64,000 nt of DNA, taken from positions 77,618-141,617 of the forward strand of contig CAVVNF010000016.1 of NCBI GenBank assembly GCA_963749535.1, written 5' to 3'. This document shows positions 8,624-18,761 of this stretch, piece by piece; the first letter of the stretch is position 1; each line of letters opens with the position of its first letter. This DNA is from Chersky-299 sp963749535. GTDB taxonomy: Bacteria > Actinomycetota > Thermoleophilia > RBG-16-64-13. The notes beneath the pieces were generated by a model that was given only the letters and a program-made list of their open reading frames with translations, was not told the DNA's origin and made no database searches. The position numbers were made by a program, and so were the translations under genes.

Positions 8624-9581
8624 CGCGGCGGCTTCATTCGCGACGGAGATGGCTATGGCTCACGTCCCAGTGCTCACCCAGGAATTGCTCGACTTGCTCG
8701 ACGTACAGCCGGACAGCTGCGTCGTGGACTGCACTTTCGGTGCAGGTGGTCACGCAGCGGCGGTGGCCTCGCGTCTGGGCCCCGACGGTCTCTTGATCGC
8801 GTGCGACCGGGATCCACTTTCGGAGGAGTATTACTTCTCCATGAGAGGGGAGTTCGAATGCCCGTCTCGCTTCTATCTGGGCAACTTCGCCGACACCCTG
8901 AGCCGGCTGCGCCAGGAGGGCCTGCGCGCGACTCACGTGTACATGGACCTGGGCGTGAGTAGCATGCAGCTGGACACGCCGGATAGGGGCTTTTCCTACA
9001 GCTACGACGCCCCGCTCGACATGCGCATGGATCCCTCGCTGCCGGTGACAGCGGCGGATATCCTCAACACCTGGGACGAGATGGCCCTTGCGGACATCTT
9101 CGGCCGCTACGGCGAAGAACGATACTCTCGGCGGATCGCGCGGGCCGTGGTGGCCAGGCGCAATCGGTGCGAGTTCGCGCATACCTCCGAGTTGGTGGAC
9201 ACCATCAAGATGGCTATTCCTACGCCCGCGCGGTTTGGGGCCGGTAACCCGGCTCGGCGTGTCTTCCAAGCTCTGCGCATCGAGGTCAACGACGAGCTCA
9301 ACAGTCTCCGGCGCTCGCTGCCCGAGGCGTTTGCTCTGCTCGACCGGGACGGGATCCTGGCCGTGATCAGCTTTCATTCGCTGGAGGACCGCATCGTCAA
9401 GGAGTTCTTCGTCGGGAAGGCGCGGGCGTGCACATGCCCTCCGGGTTTCCCGGTCTGCGTGTGCGGCGGCAGGGCCACCGGCGAGCTGCTGGGCTCCAAG
9501 GCAGTGATTCCGGGGGCGCGGGAACTCGAGTTGAATCCGCGTTCCAGTTCGGCCAAACTTCGGGCGCTTCGGAAGTTCTGA
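8616..9581 (+). CDS. rsmH: 16S rRNA (cytosine-1402-N4)-methyltransferase
   Basis: RsmH (MraW) uses S-adenosylmethionine to methylate N4 of C1402 in the ribosomal decoding centre. Family landmarks are HVPVLTQELLDLL, the SAM motif DCTFGAGGHAAA, DLGVSSMQLDTPDRGFSY, ADIFGRYGEERYSRRIA, FQALRIEVNDEL and ISFHSLEDRIVKEFF. Start ATG 8616 lies inside the mraZ stop region behind a GGAGGAG ribosome site. That gives 321 residues, with about 11 more N-terminal residues than usual; ATG 8655 is an alternative. The stop overlaps the ftsL start by one base (TGATG). Confidence 0.96.
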   Translation: MPSAAASFATEMAMAHVPVLTQELLDLLDVQPDSCVVDCTFGAGGHAAAVASRLGPDGLLIACDRDPLSEEYYFSMRGEFECPSRFYLGNFADTLSRLRQEGLRATHVYMDLGVSSMQLDTPDRGFSYSYDAPLDMRMDPSLPVTAADILNTWDEMALADIFGRYGEERYSRRIARAVVARRNRCEFAHTSELVDTIKMAIPTPARFGAGNPARRVFQALRIEVNDELNSLRRSLPEAFALLDRDGILAVISFHSLEDRIVKEFFVGKARACTCPPGFPVCVCGGRATGELLGSKAVIPGARELELNPRSSSAKLRALRKF

Positions 9582-10111
9582 TGGCCGCCTCCAGCATGTC
9601 CCAGTGGATGGAAGCATGGGAGCAGGATCTGACGCCCTCTGACGCGGCTCGCCGCAGCGCAGGACGTCTGAGCGCCAGGTCGCAGAGCGCGCGCTATTAC
9701 GGGCGGGAAGCCACTGCCCGACTCCCGAAGCCTTTCCCAGAGGCAGAGAGGGCGGCCGCGCCTTCACCGCGATTGAAAGTCGTGACCAGACGGAGACCGC
9801 AATGGCTGGCCATCGCGCTCTCCCTGGTTTTCGCCGTTCTGCTCTTGGGCGGCGCGGTCATCGGTCCTGTGCTGCTGAACTCGGCATCCGCCAGTGTGGA
9901 GTACAAGGCGGCGCAACTCGAGAAGCAACAACAGCAACTGACGGCGGCTGCTTCCTCGATGAAGGCGGAGATCTCGTCTCTAAGCGCGACGGGGCGCCTG
10001 ATATCGGAAGCGGACAAGCTCGGTCTGAAGCCCGCGTCCAGCGTGCACTACCTGCAGGTGGGCCCAGGGGCGACAGTAGCGGAAGGTGACACGACAGTAG
10101 CCGGTCGATGA
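9581..10111 (+). CDS. ftsL: FtsL-like division protein
   Basis: A 176-residue bitopic protein between rsmH and ftsI, the conserved position of ftsL. It has a basic cytoplasmic N-terminus of about 70 residues and one membrane helix at roughly 73-95 (WLAIALSLVFAVLLLGGAVI). An extracytoplasmic coiled coil follows (EYKAAQLEKQQQQLTAAASS) and a short tail. FtsL pairs with FtsB and FtsQ to activate septal synthesis. Sequence identity in this family is low, so the call rests on topology and position. Its stop overlaps the ftsI start (ATGA). Confidence 0.75.
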   Translation: MAASSMSQWMEAWEQDLTPSDAARRSAGRLSARSQSARYYGREATARLPKPFPEAERAAAPSPRLKVVTRRRPQWLAIALSLVFAVLLLGGAVIGPVLLNSASASVEYKAAQLEKQQQQLTAAASSMKAEISSLSATGRLISEADKLGLKPASSVHYLQVGPGATVAEGDTTVAGR

Positions 10112-11770
10112 ATCTGCGCCGAGCCAACAAGCGCCTGGCGTGGATCTTCGGACTGGCCCTCGTCTTTCTTCTGGTCCTATTGGGCCGGGCCTTCTACATC
10201 CAGGTCGTGGCCGCGGCCGGGCTCAAAGCTCAAGCGACGACCCAGGACCAGCGCACGGTTGAACTCGCCGCGCCCCGTGGTTCCATCTTCGATCGCAACG
10301 GCGACCAGCTCGCGGTGTCGATGCCCACGGCCACGATATACGCGACGCCGTACCAGGTGAAAGACACGGAGCGCGCGTCGATTGCCGAGCAGCTGAGCAA
10401 GATATTGGCGATACCTCAGGACGAGCTGCTCGCCAAACTCTCCGGCACCGGCGGGTTCGTGTATCTTGCGAGGAAGGTCGACACAGCGTTGGGCGACCAA
10501 GTGAGGGCGCTCAAACTCCCCGGCATCGGCGTGCTGACCGAGGACAAACGCGTCTATCCCAAGGGAGCGCTGGCTCCTCAACTGCTTGGTTTCGTCGGCA
10601 CCGATAATGTCGGCTTGGCCGGGATCGAGAAAGAATACGATGCGCGGCTCTCTGGGAAGTCCGGTACAGAGACGGTCGTCAGCGATGCCTCGGGCCGTCG
10701 CCTCGCCACGCTTTCGGACACCGAGGCACAGGCAGGCTCATCCGTAAAGCTCACCATCGACGACGAGATACAGTTCGAGACCGAAGAAGGTGCTCACACA
10801 AACAGTCAAAGACTACTCAGCCAAGGGGGCCTCGGCGGTGGTTCTCGACCCTACGACCGGCGAAGTGCTCGCGATGGCGAACACGCCGGTGTTCGACACG
10901 AACGACTTCAGCAGCATGACGCCGGAGGAACAGCGTAATTCGGTAGTGAGCGACCAATACGAGCCGGGCTCGACCTTCAAGACGATCGTCGTCGCGGCGG
11001 CGCTCGAGGCTGGGTTGGTTACGCCTCAGACCAAATTCAAGCTGGCCCCCACCATCCAGGTATACGACCGGGTGGTCCACGAAGCGGAGCAAGTGCCCGC
11101 GGTGCGCGACTGGAGCGTCACCCAGATTCTGGCCCAATCCTCCAACGTTGGTGCGGTCGAGTTGGGTCTTGAAGTGTCCAAACAGCCGCTGGTGGACATG
11201 ATCAAACGCTTTGGTTTTACCCAGAAGGAAGGGATCGATTTCCCCGGTGAGGCCGCGGGTTCGATGCTGGCCCCGGACAAATGGTCTGGAACGACCATCG
11301 CCAACGTTCCTATAGGCCAAGGCATCTCCGTCACCGCCCTGCAGATGGCGGCGGCCTACGCGGCCATCGCAAACAACGGCGTGCTGGTGCAGCCTCACCT
11401 GGTGCTTGACGGCCAGGAACATCAGAGCCGTGAGGTGATATCGCCACAGGTGGCTGCCCAACTCCGCGAAATGCTCACGCAGACGGTGGAGGTCGGGACC
11501 GGCACCGAGGCTCAGGTCAAAGGTTACAAGGTGGCTGGGAAGACCGGCACGGCCCAGAAGGTCAAGCCCGGCGGAGGTTACTACTCCGACAAGTTCGTGT
11601 CCTCGTTCGTGGGCATGGTTCCCGCGGATGCGCCGCGGCTGGTAATCCTGGTGGTGGTCGACGAGCCATCAGGTGAGCATCTGGCCGGCCAGGTAGCCGC
11701 TCCCGCGTTTGCCAAGATTGCGGACTTCTCCCTCAAGCGGCTGGGCATCGCGCCCACATCGGGCAATTAA
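10108..11770 (+). CDS. ftsI: Septal peptidoglycan transpeptidase, penicillin-binding protein 3 class (frameshifted)
   Basis: FtsI is the class B penicillin-binding protein that crosslinks septal peptidoglycan with its FtsW partner. It has a short cytoplasmic N-terminus and a membrane helix at residues ~11-30. The dimerisation region contains RGSIFDRNGDQLAVS. The transpeptidase domain has the active serine in EPGSTFK, the SSN motif and the KTGT motif. The frame moves by +1 near 10785 (after FETE, continuing KVLTQTVKDYS), consistent with one extra G. No PASTA domain follows. Homology is continuous, so a single intact gene with a base error is likely. It ends in a short LGIAPTSGN tail. Confidence 0.9.
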
Positions 11771-11823
11771 CCCCGGGCGCCTGCCTGGGACGGCTCGCGA
11801 GGACGGGGGTGGAGAAGGCCCCT

Positions 11824-13341
11824 ATGATAGAATCCCGACACGTGAGACTCATTGACCTCTTTGTCGGCCTTGAGGTCGACCGTGTCGTCGGCGACCCGGC
11901 CGCGGAGATAACCTCTCTTAGTTATCGCAGCGACCGGTCGTGCGCTGGTTGCCTATTCTTCTGTGTCCCCGGATTTGTCCGCGACGGTCACGATTTCGCT
12001 CAGGATGCAGTTGCGCGAGGGGCGTCGGCACTCTGCGTGGAGCGGCAGCTGGATATCGCGCTGCCACAGGTGGTTGTTCCCTCTGTCCGCCGTGCCATGG
12101 GTCCCGTGGCGTCTCTCTTCTTCGGCGACCCCAGCGCTCACCTTCTCGCGGCGGGCATAACAGGAACGAACGGAAAGACCACTTCCGCATACCTCGGCGC
12201 GCATCTCCTCGACCACGCTGGGCTGCGCTCGGGGCTCATGGGCACCGTGGAGAGGCGGATCGGTGGCAGGGCATTGCCCGCAGGCCGGACGACGCCTGAG
12301 GCCCTCGACATCCAGACGGATCTCGCTGGAATGGTCGAGGCCGGAGACCGCGCCGTGGTGATGGAGGTCTCTTCTCATGCCCTTGACCTGGGCCGGGTTC
12401 TCGGAACGACCTTCAAGGCGGTGGCCTTCACCAATCTTACGCAGGACCATCTGGATTACCACCAGACTTTAGACGCGTATTTCGCCGCCAAGAGCCGTTT
12501 GTTCTTCGACTCGGACTTCGCACGTGCCCAGCCTGTAGCCGTTATCAACGTCGACGATCCCTTTGGTCGGCGGCTTGCCCGGTTGTATCCGGATGAGCGT
12601 TTGATCAGTTTCTCGTGCTCCCGTGCCTGGGAATGGGGCGAACCATACCTCGAGATGCGGGACTACGACATGGATGCCCTGGGTACGCGCGGAAGTCTCA
12701 TCATGCGGGGGTCGGGAGAGGTTGTGGCGCGGGACGTGCGCACGCTGCTGGTGGGAGCCTTCAATGTCGCAAATACCCTGACTGCTCTCGGGATCGGACT
12801 GGCTTTGGGTCTGGACATCGATAGCATGTTGGTCGGCCTTTCGAGTTTTCGCGGAGTTCCGGGGCGCATGGAGAGAGTGGATGAAGGGCAACAGTTCGGC
12901 GTGTTGGTCGATTACGCGCATACCCCCGACTCGGTCAGCAACGTCCTGGCCACGGCCCGCGGATTCACGAAGGGCCGGATCATCGGCGTCCTCGGTTGCG
13001 GGGGGAATCGCGACCGGGGCAAACGTCCGAAGATGGGCCGGGAACTGGAGTCGGGGGCCGATGCTGTCATCATTACCTCGGATAACCCGCGCACTGAGGA
13101 CCCAGAGGCAATAATCGCGGACATGCTGGCCGGACTCGCATCTCCGGGCGACGCGCTGGTGGAACCGGATCGCAGGCGAGCAATAGAGAAAGCGGTGGAG
13201 ATGGCCGCCCCAGGGGATGTGGTCATGATCCTCGGCAAAGGACACGAGTCGGGACAGGAGTTTGCGGACAAGATTGTCCCATTCGACGATCGAGATGTCG
13301 CTCGTCATGCCATACTCCAGCTTCCGGAGAAGCGCGGATGA
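11824..13341 (+). CDS. murE: UDP-N-acetylmuramoyl-tripeptide synthetase (meso-DAP type)
   Basis: MurE adds the third stem amino acid to UDP-MurNAc-L-Ala-D-Glu using ATP. It shows the Mur ligase P-loop GITGTNGKTT, the EVSSHALDLGR motif and AVAFTNLTQDHLDYH. The substrate loop reads TSDNPRTEDP. The DNPR form is the known signature for meso-diaminopimelate rather than lysine, so this wall is predicted to be DAP-type. ATG 11824 has a GGAGAAGG site five bases upstream; GTG 11809 would add five residues. The stop overlaps murF (ATGA at 13338). Confidence 0.95.
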   Translation: MIESRHVRLIDLFVGLEVDRVVGDPAAEITSLSYRSDRSCAGCLFFCVPGFVRDGHDFAQDAVARGASALCVERQLDIALPQVVVPSVRRAMGPVASLFFGDPSAHLLAAGITGTNGKTTSAYLGAHLLDHAGLRSGLMGTVERRIGGRALPAGRTTPEALDIQTDLAGMVEAGDRAVVMEVSSHALDLGRVLGTTFKAVAFTNLTQDHLDYHQTLDAYFAAKSRLFFDSDFARAQPVAVINVDDPFGRRLARLYPDERLISFSCSRAWEWGEPYLEMRDYDMDALGTRGSLIMRGSGEVVARDVRTLLVGAFNVANTLTALGIGLALGLDIDSMLVGLSSFRGVPGRMERVDEGQQFGVLVDYAHTPDSVSNVLATARGFTKGRIIGVLGCGGNRDRGKRPKMGRELESGADAVIITSDNPRTEDPEAIIADMLAGLASPGDALVEPDRRRAIEKAVEMAAPGDVVMILGKGHESGQEFADKIVPFDDRDVARHAILQLPEKRG

Positions 13342-14857
13342 TCCCTCTGCGCCCGATGGAGGCGGCCGCTGCCCTCGGCCTCGAGTCGCTGCCGATGCCC
13401 GGTGGTCGGGGTATCGATAGACAGTCGTTCTTTGCGGCCTGGTGACCTGTTCGTGGCCCTGCGCGGGGAGCGGTTCGACGGTCACGACTATGTTTCTCAA
13501 GCGCTCGCGGCGGGGGCCTGCGCAGCCGTGGTGGAAGAAGGCATTTGGCGTGAGAAGGGGCCGGCCCTCTCGGAACGGGAGCGAAGCCAAGTTCTTGTCG
13601 TCCGGGACTCGATCGGGGCCTTGGGCGGTCTCGCGCGTGCAGTCCGCCGCAAGTCCAAAGCTCAAGTGGTCGCGGTTACCGGTAGCGTCGGTAAGACGGG
13701 CACCAAGGACCTCATCGCCGCAATGGCGGCCACGATGGGTGCTGTCGCCTCGACCGCCGGCAACCAGAACAACGAGATCGGCGTTCCTTTGACGCTGCTC
13801 ACGCTGGAGGTCGATACGACGCTGGCCGTGGTGGAGATGGGCATGCGGGGCCGCGGGCAGATCGCCTCGCTGGCCCGCGTTGCCGAGCCCGATGTAGGCG
13901 TGGTTACCAACGTCCATCCAGTTCACCTCGAGGTTGTGGGCTCGTTGCAGGATGTGGCTGAGGCTAAGGCTGAGCTTTTCTTCGGACTGAGGGCAGGTGG
14001 AGTGGCCGTACTTCCCTTCGACTCGCCGCTCCTCGAGGCACACGCGTTAGCTGCGTCGGTGCCGCTCGTACACTTCGGCTTCGGCCCCAGCGCTGCGGGA
14101 GCAGAGGTGCGGGGCACGGTGACTCGGGATGGGGCACAGGCCAAGCTGCTTTTGTCCTGGCCTGAAGGGGAAGTGAAGGTGGCCACCTCGTTTTCGTCCC
14201 GCCACCGTCTCGAGAACGCGGTGGCAGCTGCGGCGGCCTGCTACGCGGCTGGTCTGCCTTTGCAGGAGTGCGCGGTCGGACTGACGACTGCCGTGTTCAC
14301 TGAATCTCGGGGAGACACGCTCGAGCTGCGAGGTATCACGGTCGTCAACGACACGTACAACGCGAGTCCCGCCGCTGTGCGGGCGGCAATCGACGATCTG
14401 ACGGAGCTTGCTCGGAGCCGAAACGGGCGAGCCGTCGCGGTGCTCGGGGACATGTTGGAGCTGGGCCCGGAGAGTGGCCGTTACCACTGGGAAGTGGGAG
14501 CGTATGTCGCGGAGGCGGGAGTGGCGTCCCTGTGGGGTGTCGGCCCGCTGTCTCGTCACACCGTTGAGGGTTTCGATTCTTATAATAAGGCTAAAGCTAA
14601 GGTTGAATACGGCGAGAGTTCGCCGGGTCGAGAGCCGCGCACAGGGAAGGCACATTGAAGATCTCAGAGGAGGGACCGGGGAGATACTCAATGGTCTACA
14701 GTCGGGAGACGTCGTCCTGATGAAAGCTTCGCGTGTCATGCGGCTGGAAACCTTGGTGGAGGCTGCAGTGGAACGGTTTGGCCGCATGGCCTCGGGTCAA
14801 GCCGAGCCTGGGGATGGTGCGTCGTGCGAGTCATGGGGCGGGAGGACGGCCGGTTAG
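13338..14857 (+). CDS. murF: UDP-MurNAc-tripeptide--D-Ala-D-Ala ligase (frameshifted)
   Basis: MurF attaches D-Ala-D-Ala to complete the UDP-MurNAc-pentapeptide. Motifs: GVSIDSRSLRPGDLFVALRG, P-loop VTGSVGKTGTKD (the usual GKTT reads GKTG here), NNEIGVPLTLL, EMGMRGRGQI and NDTYNASPAAVRAAI. The N-terminal codons from ATG 13338 join the main frame through a +1 shift near 13400. A second +1 near 14650 leads into LQSGDVVLMKASRVMRLE, the family C-terminus. Between about 14580 and 14650 the sequence is poor in homology and AT-rich. The gene is otherwise complete and flanked by overlapping murE and mraY. Confidence 0.88.
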
Positions 14858-14858
14858 T

Positions 14859-15846
14859 ATGGGCAGGGTCCTCGCCTCCACATTGATAGCCTTGGTCATC
14901 GGCTTGGTGGTGGGGCCCCGATTCATACGGCTGGCTGCGCAGCAGAGGGATCGGTCAGAATATCCGGGAGCTTTCGCCGGAAAGTCACACCGCAAAGCAA
15001 GGCACGCCTACGATGGGCGGTCTGCTGATCCTTGGCTCAGCGCTCGTCCCCTACCTGATCTTCGGCAGGAAGACGGTGCTCGGTCTGGTCGTGCTCTTAC
15101 TCGTCTTCGGCAATGGAGCCATCGGGCTTGCCGACGATATGCTGAAGCAGCGGCGGCAGCGGTCGCTGGGGCTGAGCGGAAGAGGCAAACTCCTGCTGCA
15201 GGTGCCCCTGGTGGCAATTGCGGTGTTCGTGGCGCTGAAATTTGGCGGTGCCGACGTGAGGCTCACAGTGCCTTTTGTCCGCGCGGGTCTTAGTATCGGG
15301 GTCTTCTACTACTTCTTTTCGTTCATCCTCATCTCCGGCTTTTCCAACGCCGTCAATCTCACAGACGGACTGGACGGTCTCGCGGCCGGCGCCGTAGCCG
15401 TATGTCTGTTCGCGTACGCTGGCATCGCATATTTGCGGGGAGAGCCCGACCTTGCGGTGCTTGCCGCAAGCCTCACCGGGGGGTGTATCGGTTTCCTCTG
15501 GTACAACACGCATCCCGCGGAAGTCTTCATGGGGGATACGGGGTCGCTGGCTCTGGGCGCCGGCCTCGCGGGTTTGGCGATAGCTACGGGCACTGAGATC
15601 CTGCTCCTGCTGGTGGGCGGGCTTTTCGTGGTCGAGGCGATCAGCGTGATGATACAGGTGGTGAGTTTCCGCTACTTCCACAAGCGCGTCTTCCTGATGA
15701 CGCCGATACACCATCACTTCGAACTCAAGGGCTGGTCCGAGACCAAGATCATCGTCCGGTTCTGGATGATCTCCGCGCTCTTGGCGGCTGTCGGGTTCAC
15801 CCTCTTCTATCTCAGTCACCTCCGTTTCACCGCGATTCGCTTCTGA
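14859..15846 (+). CDS. mraY: Phospho-N-acetylmuramoyl-pentapeptide transferase (frameshifted)
   Basis: MraY moves phospho-MurNAc-pentapeptide onto undecaprenyl phosphate to make lipid I at the inner membrane. About ten hydrophobic helices are visible. Signature parts are KQGTPTMGGLL, NAVNLTDGLDGLA with the catalytic aspartates, FMGDTGSLALG and MTPIHHHFELKGWSE. ATG 14859 begins one base after the murF stop. The frame shifts +1 near 14955, where the reading changes from a nonsense path to GQNIRELSPESHTAKQGTP. This is probably an extra G in a GGG run. Confidence 0.9.
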
Positions 15847-15848
15847 GC

Positions 15849-17360
15849 ATGGTGCCCGACATGCGTAGCCCAGGCCTTCCCCCCGCCATCCGCAGGATTC
15901 TCGTCATGGGTGCAAGCCGATCCGGGGTCTCGGCGGCGGTTACCCTGGCGCGTTCGGGCCTGGCGGTGACACTGAGCGACCGCCGGCCACGGGAGCAACT
16001 CAAGATCGACGAGGCGGAGCGGATGGGCGTTTCGTTCGCTTCTGAGGAAGACGCCCTCGGCTCGCTCGCTAGCATCGACCTCGTGGTGAAGAGCCCAGGA
16101 GTGCCCGGAGAGGTTCCCCTGGTCCTAGAAGCGCGGGGCAGAGCAATACCGGTGTGGAGCGAGATCGAGCTGGCCTACGCTCTCTGCGCGAATCCTTTCG
16201 ACGCGGTCACCGGCACGAACGGAAAGACGACCACGACGGCGCTTCTGGGGCATCTGTTTTCCGCGGCTGGTCGTCCGGTCCGGATACTGGGCAATATCGG
16301 CACGGCGGTCACATCCGCATTAGGTGACCTTTCACCTGAGGACGAGCTTGTGGTTGAGGTGTCCAGCTTCCAGCTGGAGGATATACACGAGTTCCGGCCG
16401 GCCGCGGGTGTCTTTCTGAACCTGACCCCTGACCATCTAGACCGGCACGGGTCCATGGAGAGGTACCTCGCGTGCAAAGCGAACCTGTTTGCGCGGCAAG
16501 GGCCGGGGGATGTGGCCGTGCTCAACCTGGCGGATCCAGCGGTGGCGGGCGTGGGCCGCGAACTTTCCGAAAGGCCGGACGGTCCTCGAGTCGCCTATTT
16601 CTCGGCTTTGGGCCGCGAGCCGGGATCTAGGCTGTGCGGCCCCGCCGGGGGTAAGCCCATCGGGGGCCAAGTTCCCAGCAGTGCGCCACGGGGGAGTGGA
16701 CCCTTCGCGGAGTCATGGTTGGAGGATGGCTGGCTCTTTCTTCTCGGCGAGCGCGCTCTTCCGATCGCGGAGCTGCAACTTCGCGGGCTTCACAACATGG
16801 AGAACTGTCTAGCGGCCGCGACGGCCGCGCTTGCCCGGGGGCTGCGGAGAGAGGCCGTGCTTGAGGGCTTACGCAGCTTCGCGGGAGTCTCCCACCGCTT
16901 GGAACGGGCAGGAATCGTCAGCGGGGTGACGTATGTCAACGACAGCAAGGCGACTAACGTGGAGGCGACTCTCAAGGCTTTGGCCGCGTACCCCGAGCGC
17001 ACCTACCTGATTCTGGGTGGCAGAGACAAAGCCTCGGATTACAAGCCTGTCGCCAGGGCGTGTGGTTCGGGTTGCGAGGCGGTCTACCTCATCGGTGAGG
17101 CGACACCGCTCATCGAGGCGGATTTTGCAGAAGTGCGGGAGCAAGAGGGTCGGAGCGACATTCCCGTGCCGGAGAGGCTAGGTGATCTCGAGAAAGCCGT
17201 GCGCGCGGCGGCGTTGAAAGCAAGACCCGGAGACACAGTGCTGCTCGCGCCGGCGTGCGCAAGTTTCGATCAGTACAAGGATTTCGAGGAGCGCGGTGAG
17301 CACTTCAGAGCGATCGTGGGGGAGCTTTCCCGGGCTTCCGGAGACGGCATCGGGTCCTGA
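15849..17360 (+). CDS. murD: UDP-N-acetylmuramoyl-L-alanine--D-glutamate ligase
   Basis: MurD adds D-glutamate to UDP-MurNAc-L-Ala. The frame is intact, 503 residues. It has an N-terminal Rossmann-like UDP-binding part (RILVMGASRSGVSAAVTLAR), the ATP loop AVTGTNGKTTTTALLGHL, ILGNIGTA, VVEVSSFQLEDI, FLNLTPDHLDRHGSME and YVNDSKATNVEATLKAL in the third domain. It carries an insertion of roughly 30 residues around 260-290 with Gly/Pro-rich sequence. It sits two bases after mraY. Confidence 0.96.
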   Translation: MVPDMRSPGLPPAIRRILVMGASRSGVSAAVTLARSGLAVTLSDRRPREQLKIDEAERMGVSFASEEDALGSLASIDLVVKSPGVPGEVPLVLEARGRAIPVWSEIELAYALCANPFDAVTGTNGKTTTTALLGHLFSAAGRPVRILGNIGTAVTSALGDLSPEDELVVEVSSFQLEDIHEFRPAAGVFLNLTPDHLDRHGSMERYLACKANLFARQGPGDVAVLNLADPAVAGVGRELSERPDGPRVAYFSALGREPGSRLCGPAGGKPIGGQVPSSAPRGSGPFAESWLEDGWLFLLGERALPIAELQLRGLHNMENCLAAATAALARGLRREAVLEGLRSFAGVSHRLERAGIVSGVTYVNDSKATNVEATLKALAAYPERTYLILGGRDKASDYKPVARACGSGCEAVYLIGEATPLIEADFAEVREQEGRSDIPVPERLGDLEKAVRAAALKARPGDTVLLAPACASFDQYKDFEERGEHFRAIVGELSRASGDGIGS

Positions 17361-17375
17361 TCCGCGGCGGGTCCC

Positions 17376-18761
17376 TTGAGGGGCGCCGTGCCCAGAGGCA
17401 CGGGTTCGTCGAGCGCTCGCCGATTCGAAGCAGGCGCTGCTGCGGCTGCCGCCAGGCAACAATACCGCCAGTCTGCGACTTCTCGAGTTGAGGAACCGCC
17501 TCTGCTTGAGGCTCCCAGGAAGCCGGCAACCCGCCGGACCGTTCGGCCCGCAGGACGTCTCATGTCCGCCGCGCCAGCCGCGTATCACAGCATCTGGATC
17601 CTGACTCTTGTGCTGCTCGTGCTGGGATTGTGCATGGTGTTGTCCGTCTCGGTGGCCACTGCGTTCGCTCGGGCAAACGGGGACAGGTTCCTGTATGTGA
17701 AAGAGCAAGGGGTGACAGCGGCGATCGGCCTCGTTCTCATGCTCGTCGTTTCTCGTATCGACTACCGAAAGTGGCGCCAGCTCTCCATCGTTCTGCTCGT
17801 GGGCGTCGTGTTCTCTCTGTCACTCATACACATTCCCGGTCTCGGTCGTACGGCCGGTGGCGCGTCGAGCTGGATCCCCATCGGTCCCTACAACTTCCAG
17901 CCTTCCGAGTTCGCGAAGCTGGCGATCGTGATGGCTGGCGCGTACCTGTTGTCGGCGAAGAGGATGCGTACCGGCGGCTTCAAGGCCTTCATGTGGCCGT
18001 TCGGCGTGGTCGCCCTCGGAGTGTGTGGCCTGGTAGCCGTCGAACCCGACATGGGGACCGCGTTGATCATCGCCGGCTTGGCCATGGGGCTCCTGTGGCT
18101 GGCCGGGATGAAGGAGTGGCAGTGGTTCTCCGTGGCTGGCGGCGGCATCTTCGTCGCAGGGATGCTCATCCTTGCAAGGACCGCGGCGTCGAATCGCTTT
18201 CTTGCCTTCCTCGACCCGTTCGCCGACGCTCAGGGCAAGGGGTTCCAACTGGTCCAATCGCTTCTGGCATTGGGCCGTGGAGGGTGGTTCGGCGCAGGTC
18301 CGGGAGCGAGCATCCAGAAATTCAGCTATCTTCCGAAAGCTCATACCGACATGATTCTGGCCATTTTAGGGGAGGAGTTCGGACTCATCGGCGTCGGATT
18401 CGTCGTGCTTCTCTTTGCACTATTCGCCGTGACAGCCTGGCGATTGGCCCGCAAGTGTGTCGATCCCGTGGGCAAGTTGCTGATCGCCGGTTGCTGTATG
18501 CTCGTGACTCTGGAGGCGGTGGTCAATATGGGCGGCGTCCTCGGTGCGATGCCCTTGACGGGCGTGCCTCTCCCATTCATCAGCTTTGGGCGTAATAACC
18601 TGCTGGTGATGCTCGTCGCGGTGGGTCTAATCCTATCGGTGGGCAGATTCGCGTCGGCTACGCAGGGCGCGGCCCAATCGGAGGAGCGAAAGAATGTCAC
18701 GGATATTGATCGCAGGAGGGGGGACGGCGGGCCACGTCATCCCCGCTTTGGCCATAGCTGA
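17376..18761 (+). CDS. ftsW: SEDS-family peptidoglycan glycosyltransferase FtsW
   Basis: FtsW polymerises lipid II at the septum together with FtsI. A 60-residue Arg/Ala-rich cytoplasmic N-terminus precedes about ten membrane helices. SEDS landmarks include PGLGRTAGGASSWIPIGPYN, QPSEFAKLAIV, VEPDMGTALII, and LPKAHTDMILAILGEEFGLIG. The normally conserved PFISYGGSS segment reads PFISFGRNN here, an unusual variant. Start TTG 17376 is uncertain; ATG 17562 (MSAAPAAYHS) would also leave all helices. The C-terminal tail overlaps murG by 68 bases in a different frame, so the true stop could be earlier if there is a base error there. Confidence 0.9.
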   Translation: MRGAVPRGTGSSSARRFEAGAAAAAARQQYRQSATSRVEEPPLLEAPRKPATRRTVRPAGRLMSAAPAAYHSIWILTLVLLVLGLCMVLSVSVATAFARANGDRFLYVKEQGVTAAIGLVLMLVVSRIDYRKWRQLSIVLLVGVVFSLSLIHIPGLGRTAGGASSWIPIGPYNFQPSEFAKLAIVMAGAYLLSAKRMRTGGFKAFMWPFGVVALGVCGLVAVEPDMGTALIIAGLAMGLLWLAGMKEWQWFSVAGGGIFVAGMLILARTAASNRFLAFLDPFADAQGKGFQLVQSLLALGRGGWFGAGPGASIQKFSYLPKAHTDMILAILGEEFGLIGVGFVVLLFALFAVTAWRLARKCVDPVGKLLIAGCCMLVTLEAVVNMGGVLGAMPLTGVPLPFISFGRNNLLVMLVAVGLILSVGRFASATQGAAQSEERKNVTDIDRRRGDGGPRHPRFGHS

